This document shows, piece by piece, positions 37,301 to 45,339 of a DNA stretch of 64,000 bases. Each line of letters begins with the position of its first letter. Position 1 is the stretch's first letter. A model generated the notes under the pieces. The model was not told where the DNA came from, ran no database searches, and saw only the letters and a list, made by a program, of their open reading frames with translations. The DNA comes from CAIVAT01 sp037128705 (GTDB lineage Bacteria > Bacteroidota > Bacteroidia > Bacteroidales > FEN-979), in contig JBAXVX010000008.1 of NCBI GenBank assembly GCA_037128705.1, positions 1-64,000 of the forward strand, written 5' to 3'. The translations under genes were made by a program, and so were the position numbers.

Positions 37301-37828
37301 GATCTCAAACCCATGAAAGGCAAGGATATCTCCTTTGCCGGGATCGTAATCGAAGCGAACCATAAAATCGGGAAAACGGGTAAGCCTTATGGCTCTTTTG
37401 TGGTTGAGGATTATTTTAATTTTATTTCGATCACCCTCTTTTCGGAAGAGTACCTGAAGTTCAAACATTTTCTAGAGGAGGGACAATACGTTTATGTAAA
37501 AGCCCGCGTCGAATCCCGGTTTGACAATCCCGATCAGCTTTCTATCAGGGTTAACCAGATATTTCTGTTGGCTGATATCATGGAGAAATTTTCGAAAGTA
37601 CTTTCACTCACCCTGACCATCGATGAATTGACCATCGATTCGGTTCATAAGCTGCACCTGTTTGCAAAACAATCGAAAGGCAGGTGCCATCTTCGCATCA
37701 GGATTTTCGATCCGGATGAAAATGTCACTATTGACCTGTCTTCAAAGAAATACAAGGTAAATGCAAAGGAGATGATCAGGGTTCTGGGAGATATGCCTGA
37801 AATCCAGGTGAGAGTTTTCGGAGAATAG
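34331..37828 (+). CDS. dnaE: DNA polymerase III alpha subunit
   Basis: 1165 residues, normal for DnaE1. The replicative polymerase. A PHP domain (FVHLHVHTQYSILDG at the start, later VTDHGNLFG) is followed by the palm with the catalytic aspartates Asp407 and Asp409 in PDIDIDFDEDGRD, preceded by GPGRGSAAGS. The middle has GIFQFESDGM and RPGPMDYIPSF, then the helix-hairpin-helix region (about 810-880) and an OB fold near residue 1000 (ISFAGIVIEANHKIGKTGKPYGSF). The start ATG at 34331 begins MTDFVHLHVHT as in other DnaE proteins. A TAATTTTAC element at 34288-34296 may be the -7 box. trxA follows in the same direction after 69 bp. Confidence 0.98.
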   Translation: MTDFVHLHVHTQYSILDGACRIKDMVAKAVAQGMKGGAVTDHGNLFGIKEFSEVASKQKEFKPIFGCETYVARRSRHDKTEMVDRKGDHLILLAKNETGYKNLLKLISFSWTEGHYYKPRIDKELLAKYHEGLIVSSACLAGEIPRAIQKGNVDRAEQVISEYKALFGADFYLELMRHKATDPTRDAEVYKRQKAVEEDVIKLARKMNVKLLATNDVHFLNEADADAHDRLLCINTGKFTDDADRMRYTGQEWYKTREEMNELFADIPEALENTIEVLDKVEFYSLNRDPIMPDFPLPEGFTDPDEYLRHLTYEGANRRYKEITPELTERIDFELATIKKMGYPGYFLIVQDFLNAAREMGVSVGPGRGSAAGSVVAFCTRITDVDPLRFDLLFERFLNPDRVSMPDIDIDFDEDGRDRVLKWVVNKYGRDKVAQVITFGTMAAKGAIRDVGRVQRLPLDEVSRLTKLVPNRPGITLKSAYEEVPELKAARSSSNKLIAETLRFAESLEGSVRQTGIHACGIIISRDDLMEYIPVTTSKESELLITQFDGDYIEKVGMLKMDFLGLKTLAIIKDAVQNIRNTHGVEIDSENLSFDDAKTYELFSMGKTTGIFQFESDGMKKYLRDLKPNKIEDLIAMNALYRPGPMDYIPSFIARKHGKEKIVYDIPVMDKYLKDTYGIAVYQEQVMLLSQELAGFTKGQADSLRKAMGKKIESMMVDLKPKFFAGCKNNGHDEAVVTKIWKDWESFANYAFNKSHSTCYAYVAYRMAYLKAHFPAEFMAAVLSRNLNELKEITLYLDECKRMHIPVLGPDVNESSTAFVANRKGEIRFGMAGIKNVGEAAVKSIEAGRIENGPYTNIFDMTRRINPHSVNKRCMESLAKAGAFDCFENTHRAQYFFQENSDDMIFLEKIIRHATDYHARKDSMQQSLFGEAEDIQLKELSLPECRPWSKLEQLKFEKDVTGFYMSGHPLDDYQFEINQFCNVTIEDLKQDLKPMKGKDISFAGIVIEANHKIGKTGKPYGSFVVEDYFNFISITLFSEEYLKFKHFLEEGQYVYVKARVESRFDNPDQLSIRVNQIFLLADIMEKFSKVLSLTLTIDELTIDSVHKLHLFAKQSKGRCHLRIRIFDPDENVTIDLSSKKYKVNAKEMIRVLGDMPEIQVRVFGE

Positions 37829-37897
37829 GCAAAGTGCATTTAAGATTTTTTTTATCTTTACAACCTGAAATCAGAAACACTTTAAAAAAAGCACATT

Positions 37898-38215
37898 ATG
37901 TTTGAAAAGTTAACAGATGCCAATTTCGAAGAAATAGTCGTAAAGAGTGATAAACTTGCAGTAGTTGACCTTTCAGCTGAATGGTGCGGCCCCTGCAGGA
38001 TGGTATCGCCGATTATTCACGAACTGGCTGCCGAATACGAAGGCCGTATTGTTGCAGGGGAACTTAATGTTGACGATAATCCAACGATCACCGCATTATA
38101 TAAAGTCCGCAATATTCCGACAGTTCTCTACATCAAAGGGGGACAGGTTGTTGACAAGCAGGTGGGGGCAGTTCCCAAGGCATCGTACAAAGCCCTGATC
38201 GAGAAGTATATATAA
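37898..38215 (+). CDS. trxA: Thioredoxin
   Basis: 105 residues. Cytoplasmic dithiol oxidoreductase with active site WCGPC in LSAEWCGPCRMVSP, the cis-proline segment VRNIPTVLYIKGG and the usual VGAVPKASYKALIEKYI end. No signal peptide. A TATCTTTAC element at 37853-37861, 37 bp before the ATG, may serve as its -7 box, so it can be expressed apart from dnaE. Confidence 0.97.
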   Translation: MFEKLTDANFEEIVVKSDKLAVVDLSAEWCGPCRMVSPIIHELAAEYEGRIVAGELNVDDNPTITALYKVRNIPTVLYIKGGQVVDKQVGAVPKASYKALIEKYI

Positions 38216-38247
38216 ATAGTGAGATTGCGATTTCACAAACCTGTTTA

Positions 38248-39183
38248 GTGACTTCAACGATAGATCAAAGTCGTCTCGAGCAATTTTCCTCCCTGGAATT
38301 CCTGGCCCGGCAGGTGGTTGAAGGTTTCATCACAGGCTTGCATAAAAGTCCGTTTCATGGCTTCAGTGTTGAGTTTGCCGAACACCGGCTGTACAATGCC
38401 GGGGAATCAATCAGATCGGTCGACTGGAAATTATATGGCCGGACCGACCGGTTATACACGAAGCGTTACGAGGAGGAGACCAATCTGCGTTGCCAGATAC
38501 TGATTGACAACTCATCCTCCATGCATTACCCCGTGCTCCAGAAACCGGACATAGACCATCCCAATAAGATCACATTTTCGGTATATGTTGCAGCTGCCCT
38601 GATCTATCTTTTCAGGAAACAGCGCGATGCAGCAGGGATCAGTGTTTTTTCCGAAGAGGTTGAGCTGCATACGCAGACAAAGTCGAACACAGTCCATCAT
38701 CGTTACCTTTTTTCAGAGCTGGAGAAGCTGATGACGCCCAGGCCGGTTGAAAAGTTGAGGGGGACCCTGGTGGCCAAAACCATCCATGAGCTGGCCGAAC
38801 GGATCCACAAAAGGTCCCTGGTGATCATTTTCAGCGATATGTTTGAAAGGTCATCAGAACCTGAAGCTTTGTTTTCTGCGTTGCAGCATTTGAAGCACAA
38901 CAAGCATGAAGTGATCCTGTTCCAGGTGGTTGATAAGCAAAAGGAGCTGGAATTCAATTTTGAGGACCGGCCTTACAAATTCATTGATGTGGAAACCGGC
39001 GAGCAAATGCGTGTTCATCCCTCAAAGCTCAGGGAAAGATATGTTGAAGCGGTAACCAGGTTTCAGAAAGATCTCCGGCTCCGTTGCGGGCAATACCACA
39101 TCGACCTGCTGGAGGCTGATATCCACGCAGGTTTTGAGCAGGTGCTTCTCCCGTATCTCGTCAAACGGAGTAAGTTATTTTAG
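38248..39183 (+). CDS. DUF58 protein (von Willebrand A-like)
   Basis: 311 residues from a GTG start 32 bp after trxA. The DUF58 signature is present: KSPFHGFSVEFAEHRLYNAGE, RSVDWKLYGRTDRLYTKRYEEE and a VWA-like LIDNSSSMHY metal-site motif. In Bacteroidetes DUF58 proteins usually sit with a MoxR ATPase and Bat proteins in the aerotolerance operon, where they are thought to act in complex assembly or stress response. Here it stands alone between trxA and valS; the BatA-type protein is 11 kb away. Soluble, no membrane helix. Confidence 0.9.
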   Translation: MTSTIDQSRLEQFSSLEFLARQVVEGFITGLHKSPFHGFSVEFAEHRLYNAGESIRSVDWKLYGRTDRLYTKRYEEETNLRCQILIDNSSSMHYPVLQKPDIDHPNKITFSVYVAAALIYLFRKQRDAAGISVFSEEVELHTQTKSNTVHHRYLFSELEKLMTPRPVEKLRGTLVAKTIHELAERIHKRSLVIIFSDMFERSSEPEALFSALQHLKHNKHEVILFQVVDKQKELEFNFEDRPYKFIDVETGEQMRVHPSKLRERYVEAVTRFQKDLRLRCGQYHIDLLEADIHAGFEQVLLPYLVKRSKLF

Positions 39184-39205
39184 CCCGCAATTCGTTATTT
39201 TTCCC

Positions 39206-39213
39206 TATTTTTG
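39206..39213 (+). promoter_or_regulatory. -7 element of valS
   Basis: TATTTTTG fits TAnnTTTG and lies 26 bp before the ATG at 39239. TTTA at 39178-39181 is a near match to TTTG at -33, with a 24-bp gap that is longer than usual. Confidence 0.45.
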
Positions 39214-39238
39214 CCGCTCCTTTTAAATAGCTGCGGTG

Positions 39239-41884
39239 ATGGCGGAAATTGCTTCCAAGTACGACCCTTCGAGGGTTGAAGATAAATGGTATGAATACTG
39301 GATGAAACAGGGTTTCTTCCACTCTGTTCCCGATGAACGTGAACCCTATTGCATCGTGATCCCGCCCCCGAATGTGACGGGTGTGCTTCATATGGGGCAC
39401 ATGCTGAACAACACCATACAGGATATCATGGTCCGCAGGGCCCGGATGATGGGTAAAAACGCCTGCTGGGTTCCCGGAACCGACCACGCATCAATCGCAA
39501 CTGAAGCAAAGGTGGTGACAAAACTCAGGGAGTCGGGCATCGACAAGGCAAGCCTTACCAGGGAGGAATTTCTGGGGCATGCCTGGGAATGGAAAACGAA
39601 ACATGGTGGAATTATCCTTGATCAGCTGAAAAAACTGGGGGCCTCCTGCGATTGGGAACGAACCCGGTTTACCATGGATGAAGCGCTTTACGAATCTGTA
39701 ATCGACGTTTTCATCGATCTCCACAACAAAGGTCTTATCTATCGCGGCATCCGGATGGTCAACTGGGATCCGAAGGCACTCACCGCCGTGTCGGATGAAG
39801 AGGTAAATTACAAGGAGGTAAATTCGAAATTATATTATGTGCGTTACAGGGTAGAGGGGAGCCAGGATGACTGGATCACCATAGCCACCACCCGTCCCGA
39901 GACCATTCTCGGGGATACCGCCATTTGCGTGCATCCCGAAGATGAAAGGTATCAGCATTTAAGAGGAAAGCGGATCCTGGTTCCACTGCTCAATCGCTCT
40001 ATTCCTGTGATCTTTGATGAATATGTCGACCGGGAATTCGGAACCGGCGCACTCAAGGTGACCCCGGCGCATGACATCAACGACTACAACCTGGGGCTCA
40101 AATACAAACTTGAGGTCATCGACACCTTTAACCCCAATGGCACGATGAGCGAGGCGGCACGGCTATTCGTTGGGGAGGACCGGTTTGTGGTTCGGAGAAA
40201 AATCACGGAGGAACTTAAGGAGAAGGGTCATATCGTTAAGATCGACGAGTACATCAATAAAGTTGGCTATTCCGAGCGTACCGATGAGGTGATCGAGCCG
40301 CGTATTTCGGTTCAATGGTTCATGAAGATGAAAGATCTGGCGAAGCCTGCCCTCGACCTTGTTGAAGACGATACGATCCTGTTTCATCCGGCCAAGTACA
40401 AGAACATGTACCGTCACTGGATCGCCAATGTGACCGACTGGTGCATCTCGCGCCAGCTGTGGTGGGGACAGCGTATTCCGGCCTATTATCTGCCGAATGG
40501 CGAATTTATTGTTGCGAAATCCAAGGAAGAAGCCCTGGCCATTGCCCAATCTAAAATCGAAAATCGAAATTCTGAAATCACTTTGGATGACCTGAAACAG
40601 GATGAAGATGTCCTTGATACCTGGTTTTCAAGCTGGTTGTGGCCCATTTCCGTGTTTGACGGCATCCGTCATCCGGATAATCCCGATATCAGTTATTATT
40701 ACCCGACCAACGACCTGATCACGGCCCCTGAAATTATCTTTTTCTGGGTTGCCAGGATGATCATGGCAGGATGGGAATACCGGAAGGCCATTCCCTTTAA
40801 AAATGTATATTTCACTGGTATTGTGCGCGACAAGCAAGGTCGTAAGATGTCAAAATCACTGGGTAATTCTCCGGAGCCGCTCGACCTGATCAGGGTGAAC
40901 GGGGCAGATGCCGTGCGCCTGGGAATGTTGCTGTGTTCTCCCGCGGGAAATGATCTTTTGTATGATGATGCGCTGATCGAGCAGGGACGTAATTTCTGCA
41001 ACAAGATATGGAATGCCATGCGGCTTGTCAAGGGATGGCCGGTGGATGATGCACTGGAACAGCCGGAGGTGAACAAAGTATCTGTTGAATGGTTCAATTC
41101 GGTGTTCAATGCATCCCTGCAGAATATCAATGCATTATACGATGATTACCGTTTGTCGGAGGCCCTGATGGCCACCTACAAACTGGTGTGGGACGATTTC
41201 TGTTCCTGGTTCCTTGAGATGATCAAACCGGCCTATCAGCAGCCCATTGACCGGCAAACCTATGCGTCGGTAACCGGCTTCTTTGAGAAACTTTTAAAAG
41301 TCCTGCACCCTTTCATGCCTTTTATCACCGAAGAGATTTGGCAGATCCTTGTAGCGCGGGGAGAGGGTGAATCGATCATGTTAACCCGCCAGCCGGTTGC
41401 AGAAAGTTTCAACCAGCCGATCATTGATAAATTTGCCTTTGCCGAAGAGGTGATCATGGCCATCCGCAATGTCAGGAAGGAGAAAAATATTCCTCAGAAG
41501 GAGACGATCCGGTTGTACATCAGGAAAAACAACCATGATGTACCCGATACCACCTTCGACAGCCTGGTCGGCAAGTTGTGCAACATCAGCGAACTGGCCT
41601 ACGTGGAAGAGAAGGTTCCCGAAAGTATTTCGTTTGTAGCAGGATCCACCGAATTTTTCATACCGCTTACCGGGAAGATCGATGTGGAGGAGGAATTAAA
41701 AAAGCTGGAGGAGGAACTGGTATATACGACCGGCTTTCTCGGGAAGGTCATGCAGAAGCTAAGCAATGGTAGTTTTGTTAACAATGCCCCGGCAGCGGTT
41801 GTGGATTCGGAGCGGAAGAAGCAGGATGATGCCGAAGCAAGGATCCGCGTGCTGGAGGAGCAGATCAAAGGCCTGAGGGGATAG
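39239..41884 (+). CDS. valS: Valyl-tRNA synthetase
   Basis: 881 residues. Class I synthetase charging tRNA-Val. The ATP site motif HMGH is in PPPNVTGVLHMGHMLN, the KMSKS loop in DKQGRKMSKSLGNS, and the editing domain has TTRPETILGDTAICVHP and GTGALKVTPAHD. The C end (about 815-881) is the coiled-coil tRNA arm. The ATG at 39239 is chosen over the GTG directly before it. A 28-bp 7-mer repeat lies inside the gene (40549-40576), in a linker before the DTWFSSWLWP segment. It overlaps the convergent flavoprotein gene by 20 bp at its 3' end. Confidence 0.98.
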   Translation: MAEIASKYDPSRVEDKWYEYWMKQGFFHSVPDEREPYCIVIPPPNVTGVLHMGHMLNNTIQDIMVRRARMMGKNACWVPGTDHASIATEAKVVTKLRESGIDKASLTREEFLGHAWEWKTKHGGIILDQLKKLGASCDWERTRFTMDEALYESVIDVFIDLHNKGLIYRGIRMVNWDPKALTAVSDEEVNYKEVNSKLYYVRYRVEGSQDDWITIATTRPETILGDTAICVHPEDERYQHLRGKRILVPLLNRSIPVIFDEYVDREFGTGALKVTPAHDINDYNLGLKYKLEVIDTFNPNGTMSEAARLFVGEDRFVVRRKITEELKEKGHIVKIDEYINKVGYSERTDEVIEPRISVQWFMKMKDLAKPALDLVEDDTILFHPAKYKNMYRHWIANVTDWCISRQLWWGQRIPAYYLPNGEFIVAKSKEEALAIAQSKIENRNSEITLDDLKQDEDVLDTWFSSWLWPISVFDGIRHPDNPDISYYYPTNDLITAPEIIFFWVARMIMAGWEYRKAIPFKNVYFTGIVRDKQGRKMSKSLGNSPEPLDLIRVNGADAVRLGMLLCSPAGNDLLYDDALIEQGRNFCNKIWNAMRLVKGWPVDDALEQPEVNKVSVEWFNSVFNASLQNINALYDDYRLSEALMATYKLVWDDFCSWFLEMIKPAYQQPIDRQTYASVTGFFEKLLKVLHPFMPFITEEIWQILVARGEGESIMLTRQPVAESFNQPIIDKFAFAEEVIMAIRNVRKEKNIPQKETIRLYIRKNNHDVPDTTFDSLVGKLCNISELAYVEEKVPESISFVAGSTEFFIPLTGKIDVEEELKKLEEELVYTTGFLGKVMQKLSNGSFVNNAPAAVVDSERKKQDDAEARIRVLEEQIKGLRG
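40549..40576 (+). repeat. Heptamer repeats inside valS
   Basis: ATCTAAA, ATCGAAA, ATCGAAA and TTCTGAA follow one another in a coding region, encoding a SKIENRNSE linker. Repeats of this kind are otherwise seen between genes here. The insertion keeps the frame and lies between two conserved blocks of the enzyme. Confidence 0.7.
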
Positions 41885-43394
41885 TGAACGGGACCTTTTT
41901 ACGATGACATATTTTCTGTACCACATCACGCGCTGATTTGATGGCTACCGGCAGCCCCCCGCCGGGGATGGTCCAGTGCCCGATGAAATAGAACTCTTTC
42001 AAACCCGGCAACTCACTTTTCACCGGCGATTGCGCAATGATGTTTTTCCCCGGCAGCCAGCCCTGCACGCTTCCTTTCCAGTTGTTGGTATATCTTTGAT
42101 AGGTTGCTGGCGTGGCGATGTCAACCTCTTCAATTCCTGACTTAAGTCCGGAAAATCTTTCATCCAGGATATCGATGATCAGACCGGCAAAATGCTGTTT
42201 TTGCTTCAGGTAACCCGGGTAATCAGCATCGCGGAGGCTGATCCAGTAATCGGCGTTTTGTGAATAGAAAGAAACGGAGATTACCGTTTTTCCTTCGGGG
42301 GAATGTGTCGGGTCGTAATTGTTGATGTGCACCTCCATGCGTGCATAGCTTGTGCCATCAGGAGAAACCAAATTCTGTTCAAGAGGGAAACGCATGAAAT
42401 GAGGCTTATCCGGAAAAGTTGCGGCTACCCCCAGCGAAACCATAAACACTGAGTAATATACCGTCAGCTTTTCCTGCCGGTGAAGTTCCAGGATGGTCTT
42501 GTTTGCATATTTTCCTTTCAATGCCCTGAAATGGGTGAAATTCCAGTCAGCTGCCGAAATGGTGATGCCTGACGGAATGGATTCGCCCGTTGTAAGCAGG
42601 AGTCCTTTGGCCTGGTTATGCTCCACGATGATGGTTTCGACTTCGGCGTTATACCTGATGCTGCCTCCCAGTTCAAGATACTTTTGGTTCAGGCTTCCGA
42701 CGAATTCGGATGAGCCGCCGATCGGGTAACCGGTTCCATTCAGGTCGTTGAAGGCCAGGGGCATGGTCAGAATCAGCATGGGCATTTCATCGCCGTCGAA
42801 GAGTAATCTGAAAGCCTCCTTCAGAAATGGATTCTTCAGTTTTTTTGCAAAGGTAAAATTGGTCTCCTTTTTTACCCGGTTCAGGAACAGGAGCATGGGA
42901 AGGTACCTGGCATAGCGGATCTTCTTATACCAGGGGAGAATTTCCGGATTCTGCCTGATCATCGGGGGGATTTCGTAGGACTGGATCCGGCGCATGGTCC
43001 GGATGAAACTTTTAACGGGGATTTCATCTTCGGGGGCAATGGAGCACATGTAATCTTCCAGCCTGTTCAGGTTGGTGTACAGGTGAAAAACCTTATCGCC
43101 GTTGATGTCCATGTGCTCTTTAACCTCGATCTCCATCCTGATTTCATGATGAACAAACCGGATGGAATGCATGTCGATCAGCTCCGACCACAGGAGATAA
43201 AATGGATTGCTGCCGGAGGAGCCAAGCAGCCATTGAAACCCGCTTTCAAAGACATAGCCGTTTCTTTTCCAGCTGGTACACAGTCCTCCGAAAGTAGCAT
43301 GACGTTCGAAAATTTCAGTCTCGAAACCATTCATTTGCAGGTAGCACCCGGCCGATAATCCTGCAACGCCGGCGCCGATGATGTTCACTTTCAT
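41865..43394 (-). CDS. FAD-dependent oxidoreductase, phytoene-desaturase / carotenoid-isomerase family
   Basis: 509 residues from the ATG at 43394 (MKVNIIGAGVAGLSAG). A longer frame to 43466 exists but its extra residues are encoded by heptamer repeats. The N-terminal dinucleotide-binding motif GAGVAGLSAGCYL with the following ERHATFGGLCTSW, and a C-terminal IGHWTIPGGGLPVAIKSARDV, are those of the CrtI-like family (phytoene desaturases, carotenoid isomerases, retinol saturases). No crtB or other carotenoid gene is next to it, so the substrate may be a carotenoid, a sterol-like lipid or something else. Convergent with valS (20-bp overlap), divergent from typA. Confidence 0.88.
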   Translation of the reverse strand: MKVNIIGAGVAGLSAGCYLQMNGFETEIFERHATFGGLCTSWKRNGYVFESGFQWLLGSSGSNPFYLLWSELIDMHSIRFVHHEIRMEIEVKEHMDINGDKVFHLYTNLNRLEDYMCSIAPEDEIPVKSFIRTMRRIQSYEIPPMIRQNPEILPWYKKIRYARYLPMLLFLNRVKKETNFTFAKKLKNPFLKEAFRLLFDGDEMPMLILTMPLAFNDLNGTGYPIGGSSEFVGSLNQKYLELGGSIRYNAEVETIIVEHNQAKGLLLTTGESIPSGITISAADWNFTHFRALKGKYANKTILELHRQEKLTVYYSVFMVSLGVAATFPDKPHFMRFPLEQNLVSPDGTSYARMEVHINNYDPTHSPEGKTVISVSFYSQNADYWISLRDADYPGYLKQKQHFAGLIIDILDERFSGLKSGIEEVDIATPATYQRYTNNWKGSVQGWLPGKNIIAQSPVKSELPGLKEFYFIGHWTIPGGGLPVAIKSARDVVQKICHRKKVPFTIPSGL

Positions 43395-43417
43395 GAGGTA
43401 AAGATACGACTTGCGAG

Positions 43418-43445
43418 TGACGAATGACAAATGACAAATGACAAA
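43418..43445. repeat. Four heptamers upstream of typA
   Basis: TGACGAA then three TGACAAA units. On the other strand these read TTCGTCA and TTTGTCA, a rotation of the GTCATTC heptamer at 33721. They lie between the flavoprotein start and the typA promoter. Confidence 0.9.
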
Positions 43446-43469
43446 TGGAATTTTGCTCCGCTTCAAATG

Positions 43470-43499
43470 TTTGCAGTGTTGATATTAGCCGTACCTTTG
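43470..43499 (+). promoter_or_regulatory. Bacteroidetes -33/-7 promoter of typA
   Basis: TTTG (43470-43473), 18 bp, then TACCTTTG (43492-43499), followed by CAAAC. Both boxes are perfect. The leader to the ATG at 43534 is about 28 nt. Confidence 0.8.
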
Positions 43500-43533
43500 C
43501 AAACTATTTCAACAAGCCAATTCAATTTTTAAC

Positions 43534-45339
43534 ATGCAGGAAATCAGAAATATCGCTATCATTGCCCACGTTGACCACGGTAAAACTACCCTGGTTGACC
43601 GGATTTTACACCAGGTTCACATGTTTCGTGACAACCAGGATGTCGGGGATTTGATCCTCGATTCAAACGACCTGGAGCGCGAACGAGGGATTACCATTTT
43701 GTCAAAGAATGTTTCCGTCAGGTATAAAGGAATAAAAATCAACATCATTGATACCCCCGGTCACAGCGACTTTGGCGGTGAGGTTGAGCGCGTGCTCAAC
43801 ATGGCCGATGGGGTGCTGATACTGGTTGATGCTTTTGAAGGCCCCATGCCGCAGACGCGTTTTGTGTTGCAAAAGGCGCTGGAACTTGGAAAGAAGCCGA
43901 TTGTTGTGATAAACAAGGTGGATAAACCGAACTGCTCACCCGATGAGGTGCATGAGGCGATGTTCGACCTGATGTTCAGCCTCGATGCCAGTGAAGACCA
44001 GCTGAATTTTCCGACCGTATATGGTTCATCGAAGCATGGATGGATGTCGGATGATTGGAGGAATGAGACCACCGATGTCAGCTACCTGCTCGATCAGATC
44101 ATCGAGCATATCCCTGCCCCCCCGCAGTTGCCGGGAACCCTGCAGATGCAAATCAGTTCGCTCGATTACTCCTCCTATGTCGGCAGGATTGCAGTAGGGC
44201 GTATTACCCGCGGCTCTGTAAAGGCTGGCATGCCGATCTGCCTGGTTAAAAATGACCGGACGGTGATAAAATCAGTCGTGAAGGAGTTGTACCTCTTCGA
44301 AGGACTCAGCAAAGAAAAGGTCAAATACGAGGTGTTTGCCGGTGAGATTTGCGCCATCCTCGGCCCCGAGAATTTCGACATTGGCGATACCATTGCCGAT
44401 TTTGAAAATCCGGAGGGCATGTCGCCCATCAGTGTGGATGAACCCACCATGAGCATGCTCTTTACCATCAATAATTCACCATTCGCAGGCAAGGAGGGAA
44501 CCTTTGTCACCTCCCGCCACATCCGCGAGCGGCTTTTTAAAGAGACAGAGAAAAACCTGGCCCTAAAGGTAGAGGAGATGGATTCGCCCGACCGTTTTCA
44601 GGTATTTGGCCGGGGCATCCTTCATCTGGCCATTTTGGTTGAGACCATGCGCCGCGAAGGATATGAGTTTCAGCTCGGACAGCCGCAGATCCTTACGAAA
44701 GAGATTGACGGGCAAAAATGTGAACCGGTTGAATTGCTCAAGGTACAGGTCCCTGAAGCCTTTGCCGGCAAGGTGATCGAGCTGGTCAGTCGCCGCAAGG
44801 GCGACATGACGCACATGGAGCATAAACGTGAACGCGTAATCCTTGAATTTGACATCCCGGCCCGCGGGTTGATCGGCCTTCGCAACCCGGTGCTCACGGC
44901 AACGGAGGGTGAAGCAGTGATGGCGCATCGGTTTAAAGCATATCAGCCGTGGAAAGGCGATCTGCCCGGACGAAACAATGGCTCACTTATCTCCATGTAT
45001 ACCGGGCTGGCCATTACCTATGCCATCGATAAATTACAGGACCGCGGCAAGTTTTTCATTGAACCTTTTGAAGATGTTTACAATGGCCAGGTGATCGGAG
45101 AAAGTACCCGGAGTGACGATATCGTGATCAATGTGAACAAGACCAAGAAGCTCTCCAATGTGCGTGCCTCCGGCTCTGACGATAAAGCTGTGATCTACCC
45201 GGCTACTAAATTTTCGCTCGAGGAGTCCATGGAGTATATCAAGGGTGATGAATATGTGGAGGTCACACCTAAATCAATTCGCCTGCGAAAGATACTGCTG
45301 GACGAGATTGACCGGAAGCGGAGTAGTAAGCAGGTTTAG
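43534..45339 (+). CDS. typA: Ribosome-associated GTPase TypA/BipA
   Basis: 601 residues. EF-G-like translational GTPase that helps assemble the large subunit and adapts cells to stress and cold. G motifs are complete: AHVDHGKTT (G1), RGITI (G2), DTPGH (G3), NKVDKP (G4). The C-terminal BipA-specific domain with RSRPARGL-like VILEFDIPARGLIGLRN and DIVINVNKTKKLSNVRAS is present. It has its own strong promoter. The last 71 bp overlap, on the opposite strand, the end of the HdrDE-like gene. Confidence 0.97.
   Translation: MQEIRNIAIIAHVDHGKTTLVDRILHQVHMFRDNQDVGDLILDSNDLERERGITILSKNVSVRYKGIKINIIDTPGHSDFGGEVERVLNMADGVLILVDAFEGPMPQTRFVLQKALELGKKPIVVINKVDKPNCSPDEVHEAMFDLMFSLDASEDQLNFPTVYGSSKHGWMSDDWRNETTDVSYLLDQIIEHIPAPPQLPGTLQMQISSLDYSSYVGRIAVGRITRGSVKAGMPICLVKNDRTVIKSVVKELYLFEGLSKEKVKYEVFAGEICAILGPENFDIGDTIADFENPEGMSPISVDEPTMSMLFTINNSPFAGKEGTFVTSRHIRERLFKETEKNLALKVEEMDSPDRFQVFGRGILHLAILVETMRREGYEFQLGQPQILTKEIDGQKCEPVELLKVQVPEAFAGKVIELVSRRKGDMTHMEHKRERVILEFDIPARGLIGLRNPVLTATEGEAVMAHRFKAYQPWKGDLPGRNNGSLISMYTGLAITYAIDKLQDRGKFFIEPFEDVYNGQVIGESTRSDDIVINVNKTKKLSNVRASGSDDKAVIYPATKFSLEESMEYIKGDEYVEVTPKSIRLRKILLDEIDRKRSSKQV

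Noticed and set aside
25262..39183. A bat/MoxR aerotolerance operon
   Set aside because: BatA-type, DUF58 and DUF4159 proteins are present but far apart, and no MoxR ATPase was found.
43395..43466. N-terminal extension of the flavoprotein (24 residues)
   Set aside because: The extension is encoded by heptamer repeats; the family start MKVNIIGAG lies at 43394.
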